Shown: positions 16,386 through 24,550, numbered from the stretch's first letter. The stretch is DNA of 64,000 nt from Silanimonas sp044377035 (GCF_044377035.1 NZ_JBILJW010000005.1:100354-164353), one strand, 5' to 3'. Program-made: numbers and translations. Notes: generated from the sequence alone by a model not told the origin.

Positions 16386-18104
16386 ATGGCAGGGCAGGCA
16401 GGCACGACCACGATCCTCGTCGCGGAAGACGACGGCAGCATCCGGGCGGTGTTGAACGCCACCCTGCGTTCGGCCGGCTATCGGGTGCTGGAGGCCGACA
16501 ACGGCCCTGATGCCTTCGTCCTGGCCCACGAGCACCTGCCGGACTTGGTCCTGTCGGACGTCTTGATGCCCGGCGGCAATGGGCAGGATCTGCTGGCGGC
16601 CCTGCGCGCCGACCCGCGCACCGCGGACCTGCCCTTCGTCTTCCTGACCGGCCTCGACGAGCGCGAATCGATCCGTGCCGGCATGAACCTCGGCGCCGAC
16701 GATTACCTCACCAAGCCGTTCCGGCCGACCGAACTGCTGTCGCTCGTGCAGGCCCAGCTGCGGCGTTCTGCCAAGCGCACCGAGGCGCGCCGGCAACTCG
16801 AGGCCGAGGCGCAGAAGCTCCGCGAGTTCGATTCGATCACCGGCCTGCCGAATCGGAGCCACTTCCTCGGCCGCCTCGCCCGGACGAACGACGGCCAGCC
16901 CAGCGCCATCCTCGCCAGCATCGCGCTGGGCCAGCTGCCGGTGCTCCGTCAGTCCTTGGGGCAAGGCCCGGCGGACGAGGTGATGCGCGAGGGGGCCAAC
17001 CGGCTGCTTGAAAGCGTCCGCGCCCGGCTGGGCACCAGCGCCGTGCTGGCGCGCGCCGGCGAGCACCGATTCGCCCTCGCCCTGTCCGGCGTGGAGGATG
17101 AGACCCGTATCGAAGCCCTGCTGCGCGACGTGCTGGCGCCGTTGGCGCAGCCGATGGAGATCAGCGGCCGCCGTCTGTTCTTCGATGCTTCGGTCGGCGT
17201 GGCGGTGTATCCGCGCGACGGCGACACCCCCGAGCGCCTGCTCGACAACGCCGAAACCGCCGAACCCGCCACCGCGCCCGGCGGCACGGTGGCCTTCTAT
17301 TCCGCCGAGAACAGCGCCGCCCGCGGCCGCAGCGTGCGCCTGCTGCAGGATCTGCGCTTGGCCATGGAGCGCGGCGAACTCAGCCTCGCGTTCCAGCCGC
17401 AGATCGCGCTGGCCGGCGAGCGCCTGGTCGGTTTCGAGGCCCTGCTGCGCTGGTACCACGCCGAACTGGGCCAGGTCGCGCCTTCCGAGTTCATTCCGCT
17501 GGCCGAGGAGTCCGGCCTGATCCTTCCCATCGGCAGCTGGGCGCTGCGCGAGGCGGTGCGCCAACTCAAGGGCTGGCGCGAGGAGGGGCTGGAGGTCGAG
17601 CGCGTCGCCGTGAATCTCTCGCCGCGGCAGTTCGAAGATCCGGGTCTGGTCGACGGCGTGCGCGCCGTGCTGGCGCAGGCCGGCCTGCCCCACGGTTCGC
17701 TCGAACTCGAGATCACCGAGAGCGCCGCGTTGCACGACCCGGAGCGCGCCATCGCGCTGATGTCGACCCTGAGCGAGCTCGGCGTCGCCCTCGCGCTCGA
17801 CGATTTCGGTACCGGCTACTCCAACTTGTCGCAGCTCAAGCGCCTCCCGATCGACATCTTGAAGATCGACCAGATGTTCGTCCGGCAGATCGTCCGCGAC
17901 GCCGGCGACGCGGCCATCGTCCGTGCAGTCATCGCGCTGGCGCACGGCTTCGGCCTGAAGGTGGTGGCCGAGGGCGTCGAGGCCCAGGCGCAGGTGATCA
18001 AGCTGGCTCAGCTCGACTGCGACATCTGCCAGGGCTACCACTACGGCGCGCCGATGGCCGCCAATGCCGTGGCCGGCTGGATGATGGAGCGCGGTTACGC
18101 CTAG
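16386..18104 (+). CDS. Response regulator with REC, degenerate GGDEF and EAL domains (c-di-GMP phosphodiesterase)
   Basis: 572 residues from ATG 16386, with GGGAGGG upstream. The receiver domain (about 1-125) has the acidic pocket E14-D15-D16, phospho-acceptor D58 ('VLSDVLMPG'), Thr in 'VFLTG' and Lys in 'LTKPF'. The GGDEF domain (about 145-310) begins 'FDSITGLPNRSHFL' but its signature is A-G-E-H-R (224-228), so cyclase activity is probably lost. The EAL domain (about 325-565) keeps the metal and catalytic residues: E351 in 'FEALLRW', N in 'VNLSPRQF', E in 'ELEITES', D-D in 'LDDFGTGYSN', K in 'ILKIDQM', E in 'VAEGVE' and Q in 'CQGYHYG'. A signal-regulated c-di-GMP hydrolase is predicted. No histidine kinase is adjacent. 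Its stop shares CTAG with nth. Confidence 0.93.
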   Translation: MAGQAGTTTILVAEDDGSIRAVLNATLRSAGYRVLEADNGPDAFVLAHEHLPDLVLSDVLMPGGNGQDLLAALRADPRTADLPFVFLTGLDERESIRAGMNLGADDYLTKPFRPTELLSLVQAQLRRSAKRTEARRQLEAEAQKLREFDSITGLPNRSHFLGRLARTNDGQPSAILASIALGQLPVLRQSLGQGPADEVMREGANRLLESVRARLGTSAVLARAGEHRFALALSGVEDETRIEALLRDVLAPLAQPMEISGRRLFFDASVGVAVYPRDGDTPERLLDNAETAEPATAPGGTVAFYSAENSAARGRSVRLLQDLRLAMERGELSLAFQPQIALAGERLVGFEALLRWYHAELGQVAPSEFIPLAEESGLILPIGSWALREAVRQLKGWREEGLEVERVAVNLSPRQFEDPGLVDGVRAVLAQAGLPHGSLELEITESAALHDPERAIALMSTLSELGVALALDDFGTGYSNLSQLKRLPIDILKIDQMFVRQIVRDAGDAAIVRAVIALAHGFGLKVVAEGVEAQAQVIKLAQLDCDICQGYHYGAPMAANAVAGWMMERGYA

Positions 18105-18742
18105 GTCGTGGCGTCGGTCTTGTCCTTGAAGCGGCAGAGATCGCGCACCGGGCAGGCGCCGCACAGCGGCTTGCGCGCCTTGCAGACATAGCGGCCGTGC
18201 AGGATCAGCCAGTGGTGGGCGTCCTGCTTGAACTCGGCGGTCACGACCTTCAGCAGCTTCTGCTCGACCGCATCCACCGTCTTTCCGGGGGCCAGGCCGG
18301 TCCGGTTCGAGACCCGGAAGATGTGGGTGTCGACGGCGATCGTCGGCTCGCCGAAGGCCGTGTTCAGCACGACATTCGCGGTCTTTCGCCCGACGCCGGG
18401 CAGGGCTTCGAGCGATTCACGGTCGCGCGGCACCTCGCCGCCGTGCCGTTCGACGAGGATGCGGCACGTCGCGATCAGGTTCGCGGCCTTCGCGTTGTAG
18501 AGGCCGATGGTGTTGATGTAGCCCTTCAGGCCGGCCTCGCCGAGCGCGAGCAGGCCCGCCGGCGTGTTGGCCACCGGGAACAGCTTGCGTGTGGCCTTGT
18601 TGACCCCGACGTCGGTGGCCTGCGCCGAGAGCAATACGGCGGCCAACAATTCGAAGGGCGAGGTGTATTCGAGCTCGGTCGTCGGGTGCGGGTTGAGCTC
18701 GCGCAGGCGGCGGAAGAACTCGATGCGGTCGGCGGGTTTCAT
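18101..18742 (-). CDS. nth: Endonuclease III (DNA glycosylase/AP lyase)
   Basis: 213 residues, typical length. It excises oxidised pyrimidines and cleaves AP sites. The helix-hairpin-helix 'LEALPGVGRKTANVVLNTAF' contains the catalytic Lys, 'IAVDTHIFRVSNR' the catalytic Asp, and 'CKARKPLCGACPVRDLC' the four Cys of the [4Fe-4S] cluster. It is the last gene of the rnf series, overlapping rnfE by ATGA, the standard gammaproteobacterial rnf-nth arrangement. Its TAG overlaps the TAG of the convergent regulator gene within a single CTAG. Confidence 0.97.
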   Translation of the reverse strand: MKPADRIEFFRRLRELNPHPTTELEYTSPFELLAAVLLSAQATDVGVNKATRKLFPVANTPAGLLALGEAGLKGYINTIGLYNAKAANLIATCRILVERHGGEVPRDRESLEALPGVGRKTANVVLNTAFGEPTIAVDTHIFRVSNRTGLAPGKTVDAVEQKLLKVVTAEFKQDAHHWLILHGRYVCKARKPLCGACPVRDLCRFKDKTDATT

Positions 18743-19371
18743 CGGGCGCTCCAGCGCTGCCGCGCAGCGATCAGCAGGGCGAGCAGGAAAAAGGCGCCGA
18801 CGGGCAGCGTGGCGAGCAGGAAGCCGCGGTAGCCGGGCAGCAGCGTCCACTCGAGCTGGGGCAGGCCGAGCAGGGCTCCGGCACCGGCGAACAGCGTGCC
18901 GCGGCCGATGGCCTCGCGCAGGCCGCCGAGCAGCAGAAGCACCAGCAGGAAACCCGCGCCCACCGCGAAGCCGTCCAGCGCCGCGCGCAGCGGATCGTTG
19001 CGCGACGCGAAGGCTTCGGCGCGGCCGAGCAGGGCGCAGTTGGTGACGATCAGCGGGATGAACAGGCCGAGCACGCCGTGCAGCGCCGGCAGCCAGGCGC
19101 GCATCGCCAGTTCGATGGCGGTGACGACGCAGGCGATGACGGTGACGAACACCGGGATGCGCACGTCGCGGCCGGTTACGCGGCGCAGCGCGGCGATGCA
19201 GGCGTTGGTGGCCGTCAGCGCGAGCACGGTTGCGAGGCCGAGGCCGAGGGCCGACACCAGCGAGTTGCTCACCGCGAGCAACGGGCACAGGCCGAGCAGC
19301 TGCACGAGCGCGACGTTGCCGCTCGACAGGCCGTACTCGAGGATCCTGCGCGGTGGAGTAGGGGCAGTCAT
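18739..19371 (-). CDS. rnfE: Electron transport complex subunit RnfE/RsxE
   Basis: 210 residues with about six membrane helices. It is an integral membrane subunit of the Rnf/Rsx complex, which couples electron flow between NADH and ferredoxin to ion movement, or in E. coli reduces SoxR. Typical motifs are 'NVALVQLLGLCPLLAVSNSL', 'TATNACIAALRRV', 'RIPVFVTVIACVVTAIELAM' and 'FIPLIVTNCALLGRAEAFAS'; the Cys in 'LGLCPLLA' and 'TNCALLGR' belong to the intramembrane Fe-S site conserved in RnfA/RnfE. The start overlaps rnfG and the end overlaps nth, each by ATGA. Confidence 0.93.
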   Translation of the reverse strand: MTAPTPPRRILEYGLSSGNVALVQLLGLCPLLAVSNSLVSALGLGLATVLALTATNACIAALRRVTGRDVRIPVFVTVIACVVTAIELAMRAWLPALHGVLGLFIPLIVTNCALLGRAEAFASRNDPLRAALDGFAVGAGFLLVLLLLGGLREAIGRGTLFAGAGALLGLPQLEWTLLPGYRGFLLATLPVGAFFLLALLIAARQRWSAR

Positions 19372-20042
19372 CGCCGGGAATCCTCCAGCGGCGGCGCATC
19401 GCGGAAGGCCAGCGTGGCGCCGGACGGCGTTTCGGCGAGCGCTTCGCCGTGGGTTTCGACGAACTGAAGCGCGCGCCGAACCGCGCCCACCACCGCGCGC
19501 GGCGTGATCGTCGCGCCGGCGAGTTGGTCGAAGGCCCCGCCGTCGCGGCGTACGCGCCACGCGTCCGCCGCGGGGTCGCTCAAGGATCGACCGTCGAAGC
19601 CGGTGATCCATGGGCCGCGCTCGATCTCGATGGGATCGCCGAGGCCCGGCGTCTCGCGGTGTTCGACCACGCGCACCCCGATCACCCGGCCCCGCGCATC
19701 CACGCCGACGAGCAGGCGGATGTCGCCGTTGTAGCCGTCGGGCGCGACGGCTTCGAGGAGCAGGGCCTCGATCACGCCGTCGCGGCGGGCTCGGCGCACG
19801 GTCAACGCGTCCTCGCCGCCGAGCCACGCGGGGGCGACCACCTCGATGCGGTCGGCCTGCGGGTCGTTGTCGAAATCCGCCGGCAGCAGCACGGCCAGTG
19901 CGCGCAGCGTGGCGGCGCGCTGCTGTTCGGCGATGCGCTCCGCGGTGAGCGCGCGGAGGGCCAGCAGGCCGCCCAGCCCCAGTGCGCCAACGACGGCCAG
20001 GGTCAGCGCGCCGCGTCCGAGGTCGCCGAGGCGGGGGCTCAT
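19368..20042 (-). CDS. rnfG: Electron transport complex subunit RnfG/RsxG (FMN-binding)
   Basis: 224 residues. A single N-terminal membrane helix ('LTLAVVGALGLGGLLALRAL') anchors a periplasmic FMN domain. RnfG carries covalent FMN on Thr in the motif D-x-x-(S/T)-G-A-T. Here it reads 'DQLAGATIT', with the acceptor Thr at residue 178 and Ala replacing the usual Ser. 'GYNGDIRLLVGVD' and 'HRETPGLGDPIE' are characteristic. The start overlaps rnfD and the end overlaps rnfE by ATGA. Confidence 0.92.
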   Translation of the reverse strand: MSPRLGDLGRGALTLAVVGALGLGGLLALRALTAERIAEQQRAATLRALAVLLPADFDNDPQADRIEVVAPAWLGGEDALTVRRARRDGVIEALLLEAVAPDGYNGDIRLLVGVDARGRVIGVRVVEHRETPGLGDPIEIERGPWITGFDGRSLSDPAADAWRVRRDGGAFDQLAGATITPRAVVGAVRRALQFVETHGEALAETPSGATLAFRDAPPLEDSRR

Positions 20043-21016
20043 GGCGCGCCCCTTGGCCGCTCGCCGAGCCAGCGCGGCCTCGCCAGACGATCGATCAGCG
20101 GCGCGGCGGCATTCATCAGCAGCACGGCGAACGCCACGCCGTCGGGGAAACCGCCCCAGCGGCGGATCGCCAGCGTCAGCAGCGCCACGCCGGCACCGAA
20201 AGCCAGCCGACCGCGCGGCGTCGTGCAGCCCGATACCGGGTCGGTGGCGATGAAGAAGGCGGCGAACACCAGCGCGCCGGAAAAGACGTGGCTCAGCGGG
20301 CTCGGGTGCGTGTCGGCGTCCCAGAGCCAGAACGGCAAGGTCACCAGCACCGTGGTGCCCAGCACCGCGACCGGCGTCTGCCAGGGGATCACCCGCTTCC
20401 ACAGAAGGAACAGCCCGCCCAGCGCCCAGAAACCCGCCACCCACTCCCAGCCGCGGCCGCCGAGCGCGCCGAACACCGGGTTGGCGCGGATCTCGGACAG
20501 CGCGTAGCCCTGCGTGGCCTGCTGGCGCAGCAGGTCGAGCGGGGTGGCCTGCGCCAGCGTGTCCCATTGCCCGGGCGCGATCCAGCGCGAGTACTCGAGC
20601 GGAAAGGCGAGCACGACGACTGCCACGCCGACCATCGCCGGGTTGAACGGGTTGTGGCCGAGGCCGCCATACAGATGCTTCGCCACGACGATCGCCGCGG
20701 TGACACCGACGAGGTTCATCCACCAGGGCGCGGTCGGCGGCAAGCACAGCGCGAACAGCACCGCCGTCAGCGGGGCGGAAAGATCGGTGAGCGCCGGCTT
20801 CAGCGCCGCGCCGCGCAGGGCCAGCATCGCCGCTTCGAGCCCCATGGCGAACAGTACGGCGAGCGCGATCTGCACCAGCACGCCGGGGCCGAAGAACAGC
20901 GTCATCGCCGCGATGCCGGGCAGCAGCGCCAGCAGCACAAGGCCCATGGTCGCCGGCACGCTGCGGGCGAGGTGCAAGGAGGGTGTGCCGGGATCGCGGA
21001 ACGCGCGCGGACTCAC
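20039..21016 (-). CDS. rnfD: Electron transport complex subunit RnfD/RsxD
   Basis: 325 residues from GTG 21016, which overlaps the rnfC stop as GTGA. Starting there keeps the conserved N-terminal 'DPGTPSLHLARSVPATMGLVLLALLPGIAA'-type region, which the later in-frame ATG would lose. About nine to ten membrane helices are visible. Covalent FMN is expected on Thr158 in 'DTLAQATPLDLL', comparable with 'SGATPL' in NqrB. 'FFIATDPVSGCTTPRGRLAFG' and 'FPDGVAFAVLLMNAAAPLID' are strong family signatures. Confidence 0.93.
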   Translation of the reverse strand: MSPRAFRDPGTPSLHLARSVPATMGLVLLALLPGIAAMTLFFGPGVLVQIALAVLFAMGLEAAMLALRGAALKPALTDLSAPLTAVLFALCLPPTAPWWMNLVGVTAAIVVAKHLYGGLGHNPFNPAMVGVAVVVLAFPLEYSRWIAPGQWDTLAQATPLDLLRQQATQGYALSEIRANPVFGALGGRGWEWVAGFWALGGLFLLWKRVIPWQTPVAVLGTTVLVTLPFWLWDADTHPSPLSHVFSGALVFAAFFIATDPVSGCTTPRGRLAFGAGVALLTLAIRRWGGFPDGVAFAVLLMNAAAPLIDRLARPRWLGERPRGAP

Positions 21017-22617
21017 GACGGGCCACCGTCGGATGGCGCGTCCGCCGGGCCGGGCGCCGGTGCGTCGCCGGCCCGCTTCGCGCGGGCTTTCGCCAAGGCC
21101 GCCGCCGCGGCGCCGGACACGCGCTTCACGCGCTGCGCCTGATGGTCGGCGGCCTCTTCGGCCTCGCGCTGCAGTCGTTCGATGCGGCGTTCGAAGCGCT
21201 CCTTCGCCGCTTCCGCCTGCACGCGCTGGTGCTGGCCGAGCCTTGCCATCTGCCGGGCCGCGACGAAGCCGGTGGTGAGCGGGATCGCGCTCGGGCACAC
21301 CGCATCGCAGGCCCCGCATTCAATACACGCGCCGAGGCCGAGGGCCAGGGCGCCGCTCAGGTCGCCGCCGTCGGAGGCCTTGAGGCGCCCGTGCAGCAAC
21401 TGCGGTTGGAGCCGCGAGGGGCAGGCGTTCGCGCAGTCGCCGCAGCGGATGCAGGGCATGGGCGACCGGGGCGCGGAGGCATCCGCCCCGGCATCGGGGG
21501 ACACTCGCTCGCACCACGCGGTGAGGGCGATGGTGGTCTTGATCACCGCCACGTCGTCATGCGGCAGCGCCACGCCCATCATCGGGCCACCGGCGCGCAG
21601 CACCGTTGCATCGTCGCGCCAGCCGCCCACGGCCTCCGCCACGTGCGACGCCGGGGTGCCGAGCAACACTTCGAAGGTGGCGGCATGGGACACCCCATCG
21701 CCACCCACGGTCACCAGGCGCGAGACCTGCGGTTCGCCATGCAAGACGGCCCGCCAAGCCGCCGCGGCGGTGGCGACGTTCTGCACGAGCACGCCGAGGT
21801 CGCGCGGCAGGCCGCCGTCCGGGACTTCTTCGCCCGTGAGTGTCTGGATGAGCTGGCGTTCACCGCCGGCGGGGTAACGGTCCGGCAGTAGCGCCAGTTC
21901 AACCCTCAGCCCCTCGATGTCACCGTCCACGTACGTGGCGATCGCTGCCTGCACCGCCGGCAGTGCCGAGGCCATGCGTTGCTCCATCGCCAGCACGAGG
22001 CGCGTCGCGCCGCAGAGGCGCGCCAGCATGCGTCCGCCAGCCACCACCTCGTCGGCGCGCTCACGCAGCAGTGCTTCGTCGCAGGCCACCACGGGCTCGC
22101 ACTCGGCGCCGTTGAGGATCAGGAGACGGTGCGCGAGGGAGAGCTTCTCGGCGGTGGGAAAGCCCGCGCCCCCGAGGCCCACCAGGCCGGCCTCGGCCAA
22201 CCGCTCGCGCAGCGCGTCCAGCGGCGTGGCATTCGAATCCAATGTCGGCATCCGGGCGTCGTCCGACGAATCGCTGGCGCCTGAAGATCCGGCCCCGGCG
22301 ATGCCAGCATCGACCGCGATCACCACGTGCGTCGCGTCCGGCGTGCCCGGCATCGCGACTGGCCCGCGCTCGATGGCGACCACGACGCCGGCCGCCGGTG
22401 CGTGCACGTCCGCGCCAAGCGCGTCCGCCGCGCGGCGACCGATCCGCTGGAACCGGCGAACGCGATCGCCGACCACCACGCAGGCCTCGGCCTCTGCTCC
22501 GGCGTGTTGGAGCAGGGGCACGCGCAGCTGGGCCGGCACGGGCAGCCGCCTCACGGCGGCCGGGGCCGGTTTCAGCGCGGGGAGGGCCAAGCCGCCGAAA
22601 AAGCGATGCAGGCTCAT
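21013..22617 (-). CDS. rnfC: Electron transport complex subunit RnfC/RsxC
   Basis: 534 residues. This peripheral subunit of Rnf is thought to bind NADH and FMN and pass electrons to iron-sulfur clusters. It begins with the usual 'FFGGLALPALKP', has 'VGLGGAGFPTAEKLSLA' (the flavin/NADH glycine loop, as in NuoF) and 'LILNGAECEPVVACDE'. Two ferredoxin motifs follow: 'CIRCGDCANACP' and 'CIECGACDAVCP'. The C-terminal 80 or so residues are a charged Ala/Arg-rich coiled-coil-like tail. An insertion rich in Ser/Asp/Gly (about residues 106-128) precedes the NADH loop. rnfA and rnfB, normally upstream, are absent: the next gene upstream is an enoyl-CoA hydratase. Confidence 0.93.
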   Translation of the reverse strand: MSLHRFFGGLALPALKPAPAAVRRLPVPAQLRVPLLQHAGAEAEACVVVGDRVRRFQRIGRRAADALGADVHAPAAGVVVAIERGPVAMPGTPDATHVVIAVDAGIAGAGSSGASDSSDDARMPTLDSNATPLDALRERLAEAGLVGLGGAGFPTAEKLSLAHRLLILNGAECEPVVACDEALLRERADEVVAGGRMLARLCGATRLVLAMEQRMASALPAVQAAIATYVDGDIEGLRVELALLPDRYPAGGERQLIQTLTGEEVPDGGLPRDLGVLVQNVATAAAAWRAVLHGEPQVSRLVTVGGDGVSHAATFEVLLGTPASHVAEAVGGWRDDATVLRAGGPMMGVALPHDDVAVIKTTIALTAWCERVSPDAGADASAPRSPMPCIRCGDCANACPSRLQPQLLHGRLKASDGGDLSGALALGLGACIECGACDAVCPSAIPLTTGFVAARQMARLGQHQRVQAEAAKERFERRIERLQREAEEAADHQAQRVKRVSGAAAAALAKARAKRAGDAPAPGPADAPSDGGPS

Positions 22618-22651
22618 CGATGCCCGCCCATGCGTGCCGGCCCGTGCGTGC

Positions 22652-23434
22652 TCAGCGGCCGGTGAAGCTGGGCTTGCGCTTGGCGAGGAAGGCGCCGGTG
22701 CCTTCCTTCATGTCCTCGGTCGAGAACGCGATCGCGAAGCCCTGCGTCTCGTAATCGAGGCCGACGTCGATCGGCGACTCGCCGCCGATCAGCACGGCGT
22801 CGAGGATGCCGCGAAGGGCTTGCGGGGCCGCGTTCGCGAGCTGTTCGGCGATGGCGAAGGTGGCGGCTTCGAGTTCCGCCGCCGGCACCACGCGGTTGAC
22901 GACGCCGAGCTGCATCGCGCGCTCCGCGCCGATCGGCGCACCGAGCAGGCAGAGCTCGAGCGTCGCGGCGCGGCCGGCGAGGCGCAGCAGGCGCTGCGTG
23001 CCGCCGAAGCCGGGGATCAGGCCGAGGTTGATTTCCGGCTGGCCGATCTTGGCCGTGTCGGCGGCGATGCGCAGGTGGCAGGCCATCGCCAGCTCGAGCC
23101 CGCCGCCCAGGGCGAAGCCGTTGAGCATCCCGATGACCGGCTTGCCGAGGCGTTCGATGCGGGTCATCAGCGCCTGGCCGTGGCGCGAGAAATCGCGCGA
23201 CTGCACCGGGCTCAGGCCGTTCATCTCGGCGATGTCCGCTCCGGCGACGAAGGCCTTGGGGCCGGCGCCGGTCAGCACGACGGTACGGACGCTGTCATCG
23301 GCCGCCGCGGCGGCGAAGGCCGCGTGCAGATCGGTCAGCGTCGCGTGGTTCAGCGCGTTGAGCTTGTCGGGGCGGTTGACCGTGATGACGCGAACCGCGC
23401 CGCGATCTTCGGTTAGAAGGGTGTTAAAGGTCAT
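22652..23434 (-). CDS. Enoyl-CoA hydratase (crotonase superfamily)
   Basis: 260 residues, standard length. It hydrates trans-2-enoyl-CoA to 3-hydroxyacyl-CoA in fatty-acid or amino-acid breakdown. Oxyanion-hole regions are 'KAFVAGADIAEMN' and 'ALGGGLELAMACHLRIAAD'. Both catalytic glutamates are present, one in 'GGGLELAMACH' and one in 'GQPEINLGLIPGFGGTQRL'. Having both distinguishes a hydratase from the single-Glu isomerase at 27521-28270. It lies 34 bp upstream of rnfC on the same strand, so transcription may run into the rnf genes. Confidence 0.9.
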   Translation of the reverse strand: MTFNTLLTEDRGAVRVITVNRPDKLNALNHATLTDLHAAFAAAAADDSVRTVVLTGAGPKAFVAGADIAEMNGLSPVQSRDFSRHGQALMTRIERLGKPVIGMLNGFALGGGLELAMACHLRIAADTAKIGQPEINLGLIPGFGGTQRLLRLAGRAATLELCLLGAPIGAERAMQLGVVNRVVPAAELEAATFAIAEQLANAAPQALRGILDAVLIGGESPIDVGLDYETQGFAIAFSTEDMKEGTGAFLAKRKPSFTGR

Positions 23435-23509
23435 GCGCGCTCCGCGCGGGCTGTGGATAAGTGTGCTTCCGGGCCCGGAATGTCAGTGGCGATTCAGGCC
23501 CCCGGCCGC

Positions 23510-23515
23510 TATTCT
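23510..23515 (+). promoter_or_regulatory. Putative -10 element for the FKBP-like gene
   Basis: TATTCT lies 55 bp before the start codon in the 136-bp divergent gap between the enoyl-CoA hydratase and the FKBP-like gene. A weak -35 candidate (TGGCGA, 23487-23492) sits 17 bp upstream. Confidence 0.4.
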
Positions 23516-23570
23516 ACGTCGCCCTCGAGGCCGCCCCACGGCCTCGATTCTTTTTCCGCTGGAGACTTTG

Positions 23571-24296
23571 ATGATCGTGCGCGTCCTCGCTGTTGCCCTT
23601 GCTGCCGCCGTCGCCACCGCCGCGACCGCCCAGGCCCCCGCTCCGCAGGCCGCCCCGGCCCAGCAGGCGCCGCTGCCCCAGCCCGACAAGAACACCCTGA
23701 GCTACGCGCTCGGCTACGACGCCGGCCTGTCGATCGTCAACGCCAAGGCGGACGTCGACATGAACCAGGTCATCCGCGGCCTGCAGGACGCCTACAACAA
23801 GCGCCAGGCGGCCTACACCGAAGAGCAGATGGGCCGCGCCGTGGCGTGGCTGCAGCAGAAGCTGCAGACCGAAGCCCGCACGCAGTTCGAGACCGCCGCC
23901 CGTGAGAACAAGGCGAAGTCGGATGCCTTCCTGGCCGCCAACCGCGCCAAGCAGGGCGTGACCACGCTGCCCTCGGGCATCCAGTACCGCATCATCGACA
24001 GCGGCACCGGTGCGCGCCCGACCGCGACCAGCGAAGTGCAGATGCACTTCCGCTACTCGCTGCACACCGGCCAGGAGCTGGCCAACACCTACGCCTCGCC
24101 GAACGCGCAGCCGGCCACCTTCAAGATCGAACAGTTCCCGCTCGTCGGCATCCGCGAAGTGCTGCCGCTGATGCCGGTCGGCTCGCGTTGGGAAATCTAC
24201 CTGCCGGCCGACAAGGCCTTCGGCAACGACCCGCGTTCGCCGGTCGGCCCGGGCCAGGCCCTCGTGTTCGACCTGAAGCTCGTCAGCGTCAAGTAA
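23571..24296 (+). CDS. Periplasmic FKBP-type (FkpA/Mip-like) protein, degenerate isomerase site
   Basis: 241 residues. The start has an SD (GGAGA) and a signal peptide ('VRVLAVALAAAVATAATAQA') followed by an Ala/Pro/Gln linker. The N-terminal helical dimerisation domain of FkpA/Mip proteins (about 45-130) begins 'LSYALGYDAGLSIV'. The FKBP fold follows ('LPSGIQYRIIDSGTGARPT', 'MPVGSRWEIYLPADKAFG', 'PGQALVFDLKLVSV'). The segment where active FKBPs have 'GTVFDSS' reads 'GQELANTYAS', and the usual Gly-Trp pocket reads 'VGIRE'. The isomerase site therefore appears lost, and a chaperone role is more likely. A strong terminator follows. Confidence 0.85.
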   Translation: MIVRVLAVALAAAVATAATAQAPAPQAAPAQQAPLPQPDKNTLSYALGYDAGLSIVNAKADVDMNQVIRGLQDAYNKRQAAYTEEQMGRAVAWLQQKLQTEARTQFETAARENKAKSDAFLAANRAKQGVTTLPSGIQYRIIDSGTGARPTATSEVQMHFRYSLHTGQELANTYASPNAQPATFKIEQFPLVGIREVLPLMPVGSRWEIYLPADKAFGNDPRSPVGPGQALVFDLKLVSVK

Positions 24297-24317
24297 TCCC
24301 GACGCTCGCGGCATCGA

Positions 24318-24350
24318 CAGGGCGTCGCTCCGGCGGCGCCCTGTTTGTTT
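24318..24350 (+). terminator. Rho-independent terminator after the FKBP-like gene
   Basis: An 11-bp stem (CAGGGCGTCGC with GCGGCGCCCTG, one G-T wobble) with a four-base loop is followed by TTTGTTT. It lies 22 bp after the stop. Confidence 0.85.
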
Positions 24351-24362
24351 CCGGAACCCTGA

Positions 24363-24542
24363 ATGTCCACGCCAATCCTCACCCCTTGCATCGGCATCTG
24401 CAGCCTCGACGCCACCGGCTTCTGTGAAGGCTGCTTCCGCACCGGCGACGAGATCGCGCGCTGGTCGCTGATGGGCGATGCCGAACGCCAGCGCCTGATG
24501 GACGAGGTGCTGCCGGAACGCGAGTCGCGGCTCGCCGGCTGA
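24363..24542 (+). CDS. DUF1289 small zinc-ribbon-like protein
   Basis: 59 residues. The N-terminal Cys pattern 'PCIGICSLDATGFCEGCFRT' matches DUF1289, in which four conserved Cys probably bind a metal. The family is often called a Fe-S or zinc protein, but its function is not established. The rest is a short charged helix ('DAERQRLMDEVLPERE'). It starts just after a terminator and lies eight bases upstream of the CoA-type Nudix gene, so the two are likely co-transcribed. Confidence 0.85.
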   Translation: MSTPILTPCIGICSLDATGFCEGCFRTGDEIARWSLMGDAERQRLMDEVLPERESRLAG

Positions 24543-24550
24543 AGCGTTCG

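Noticed and set aside
21013..23434. Enoyl-CoA hydratase as a disguised rnfA or rnfB.
   Set aside because: It has clear crotonase motifs with both catalytic Glu and no Fe-S Cys or membrane helices. It is unrelated to Rnf.
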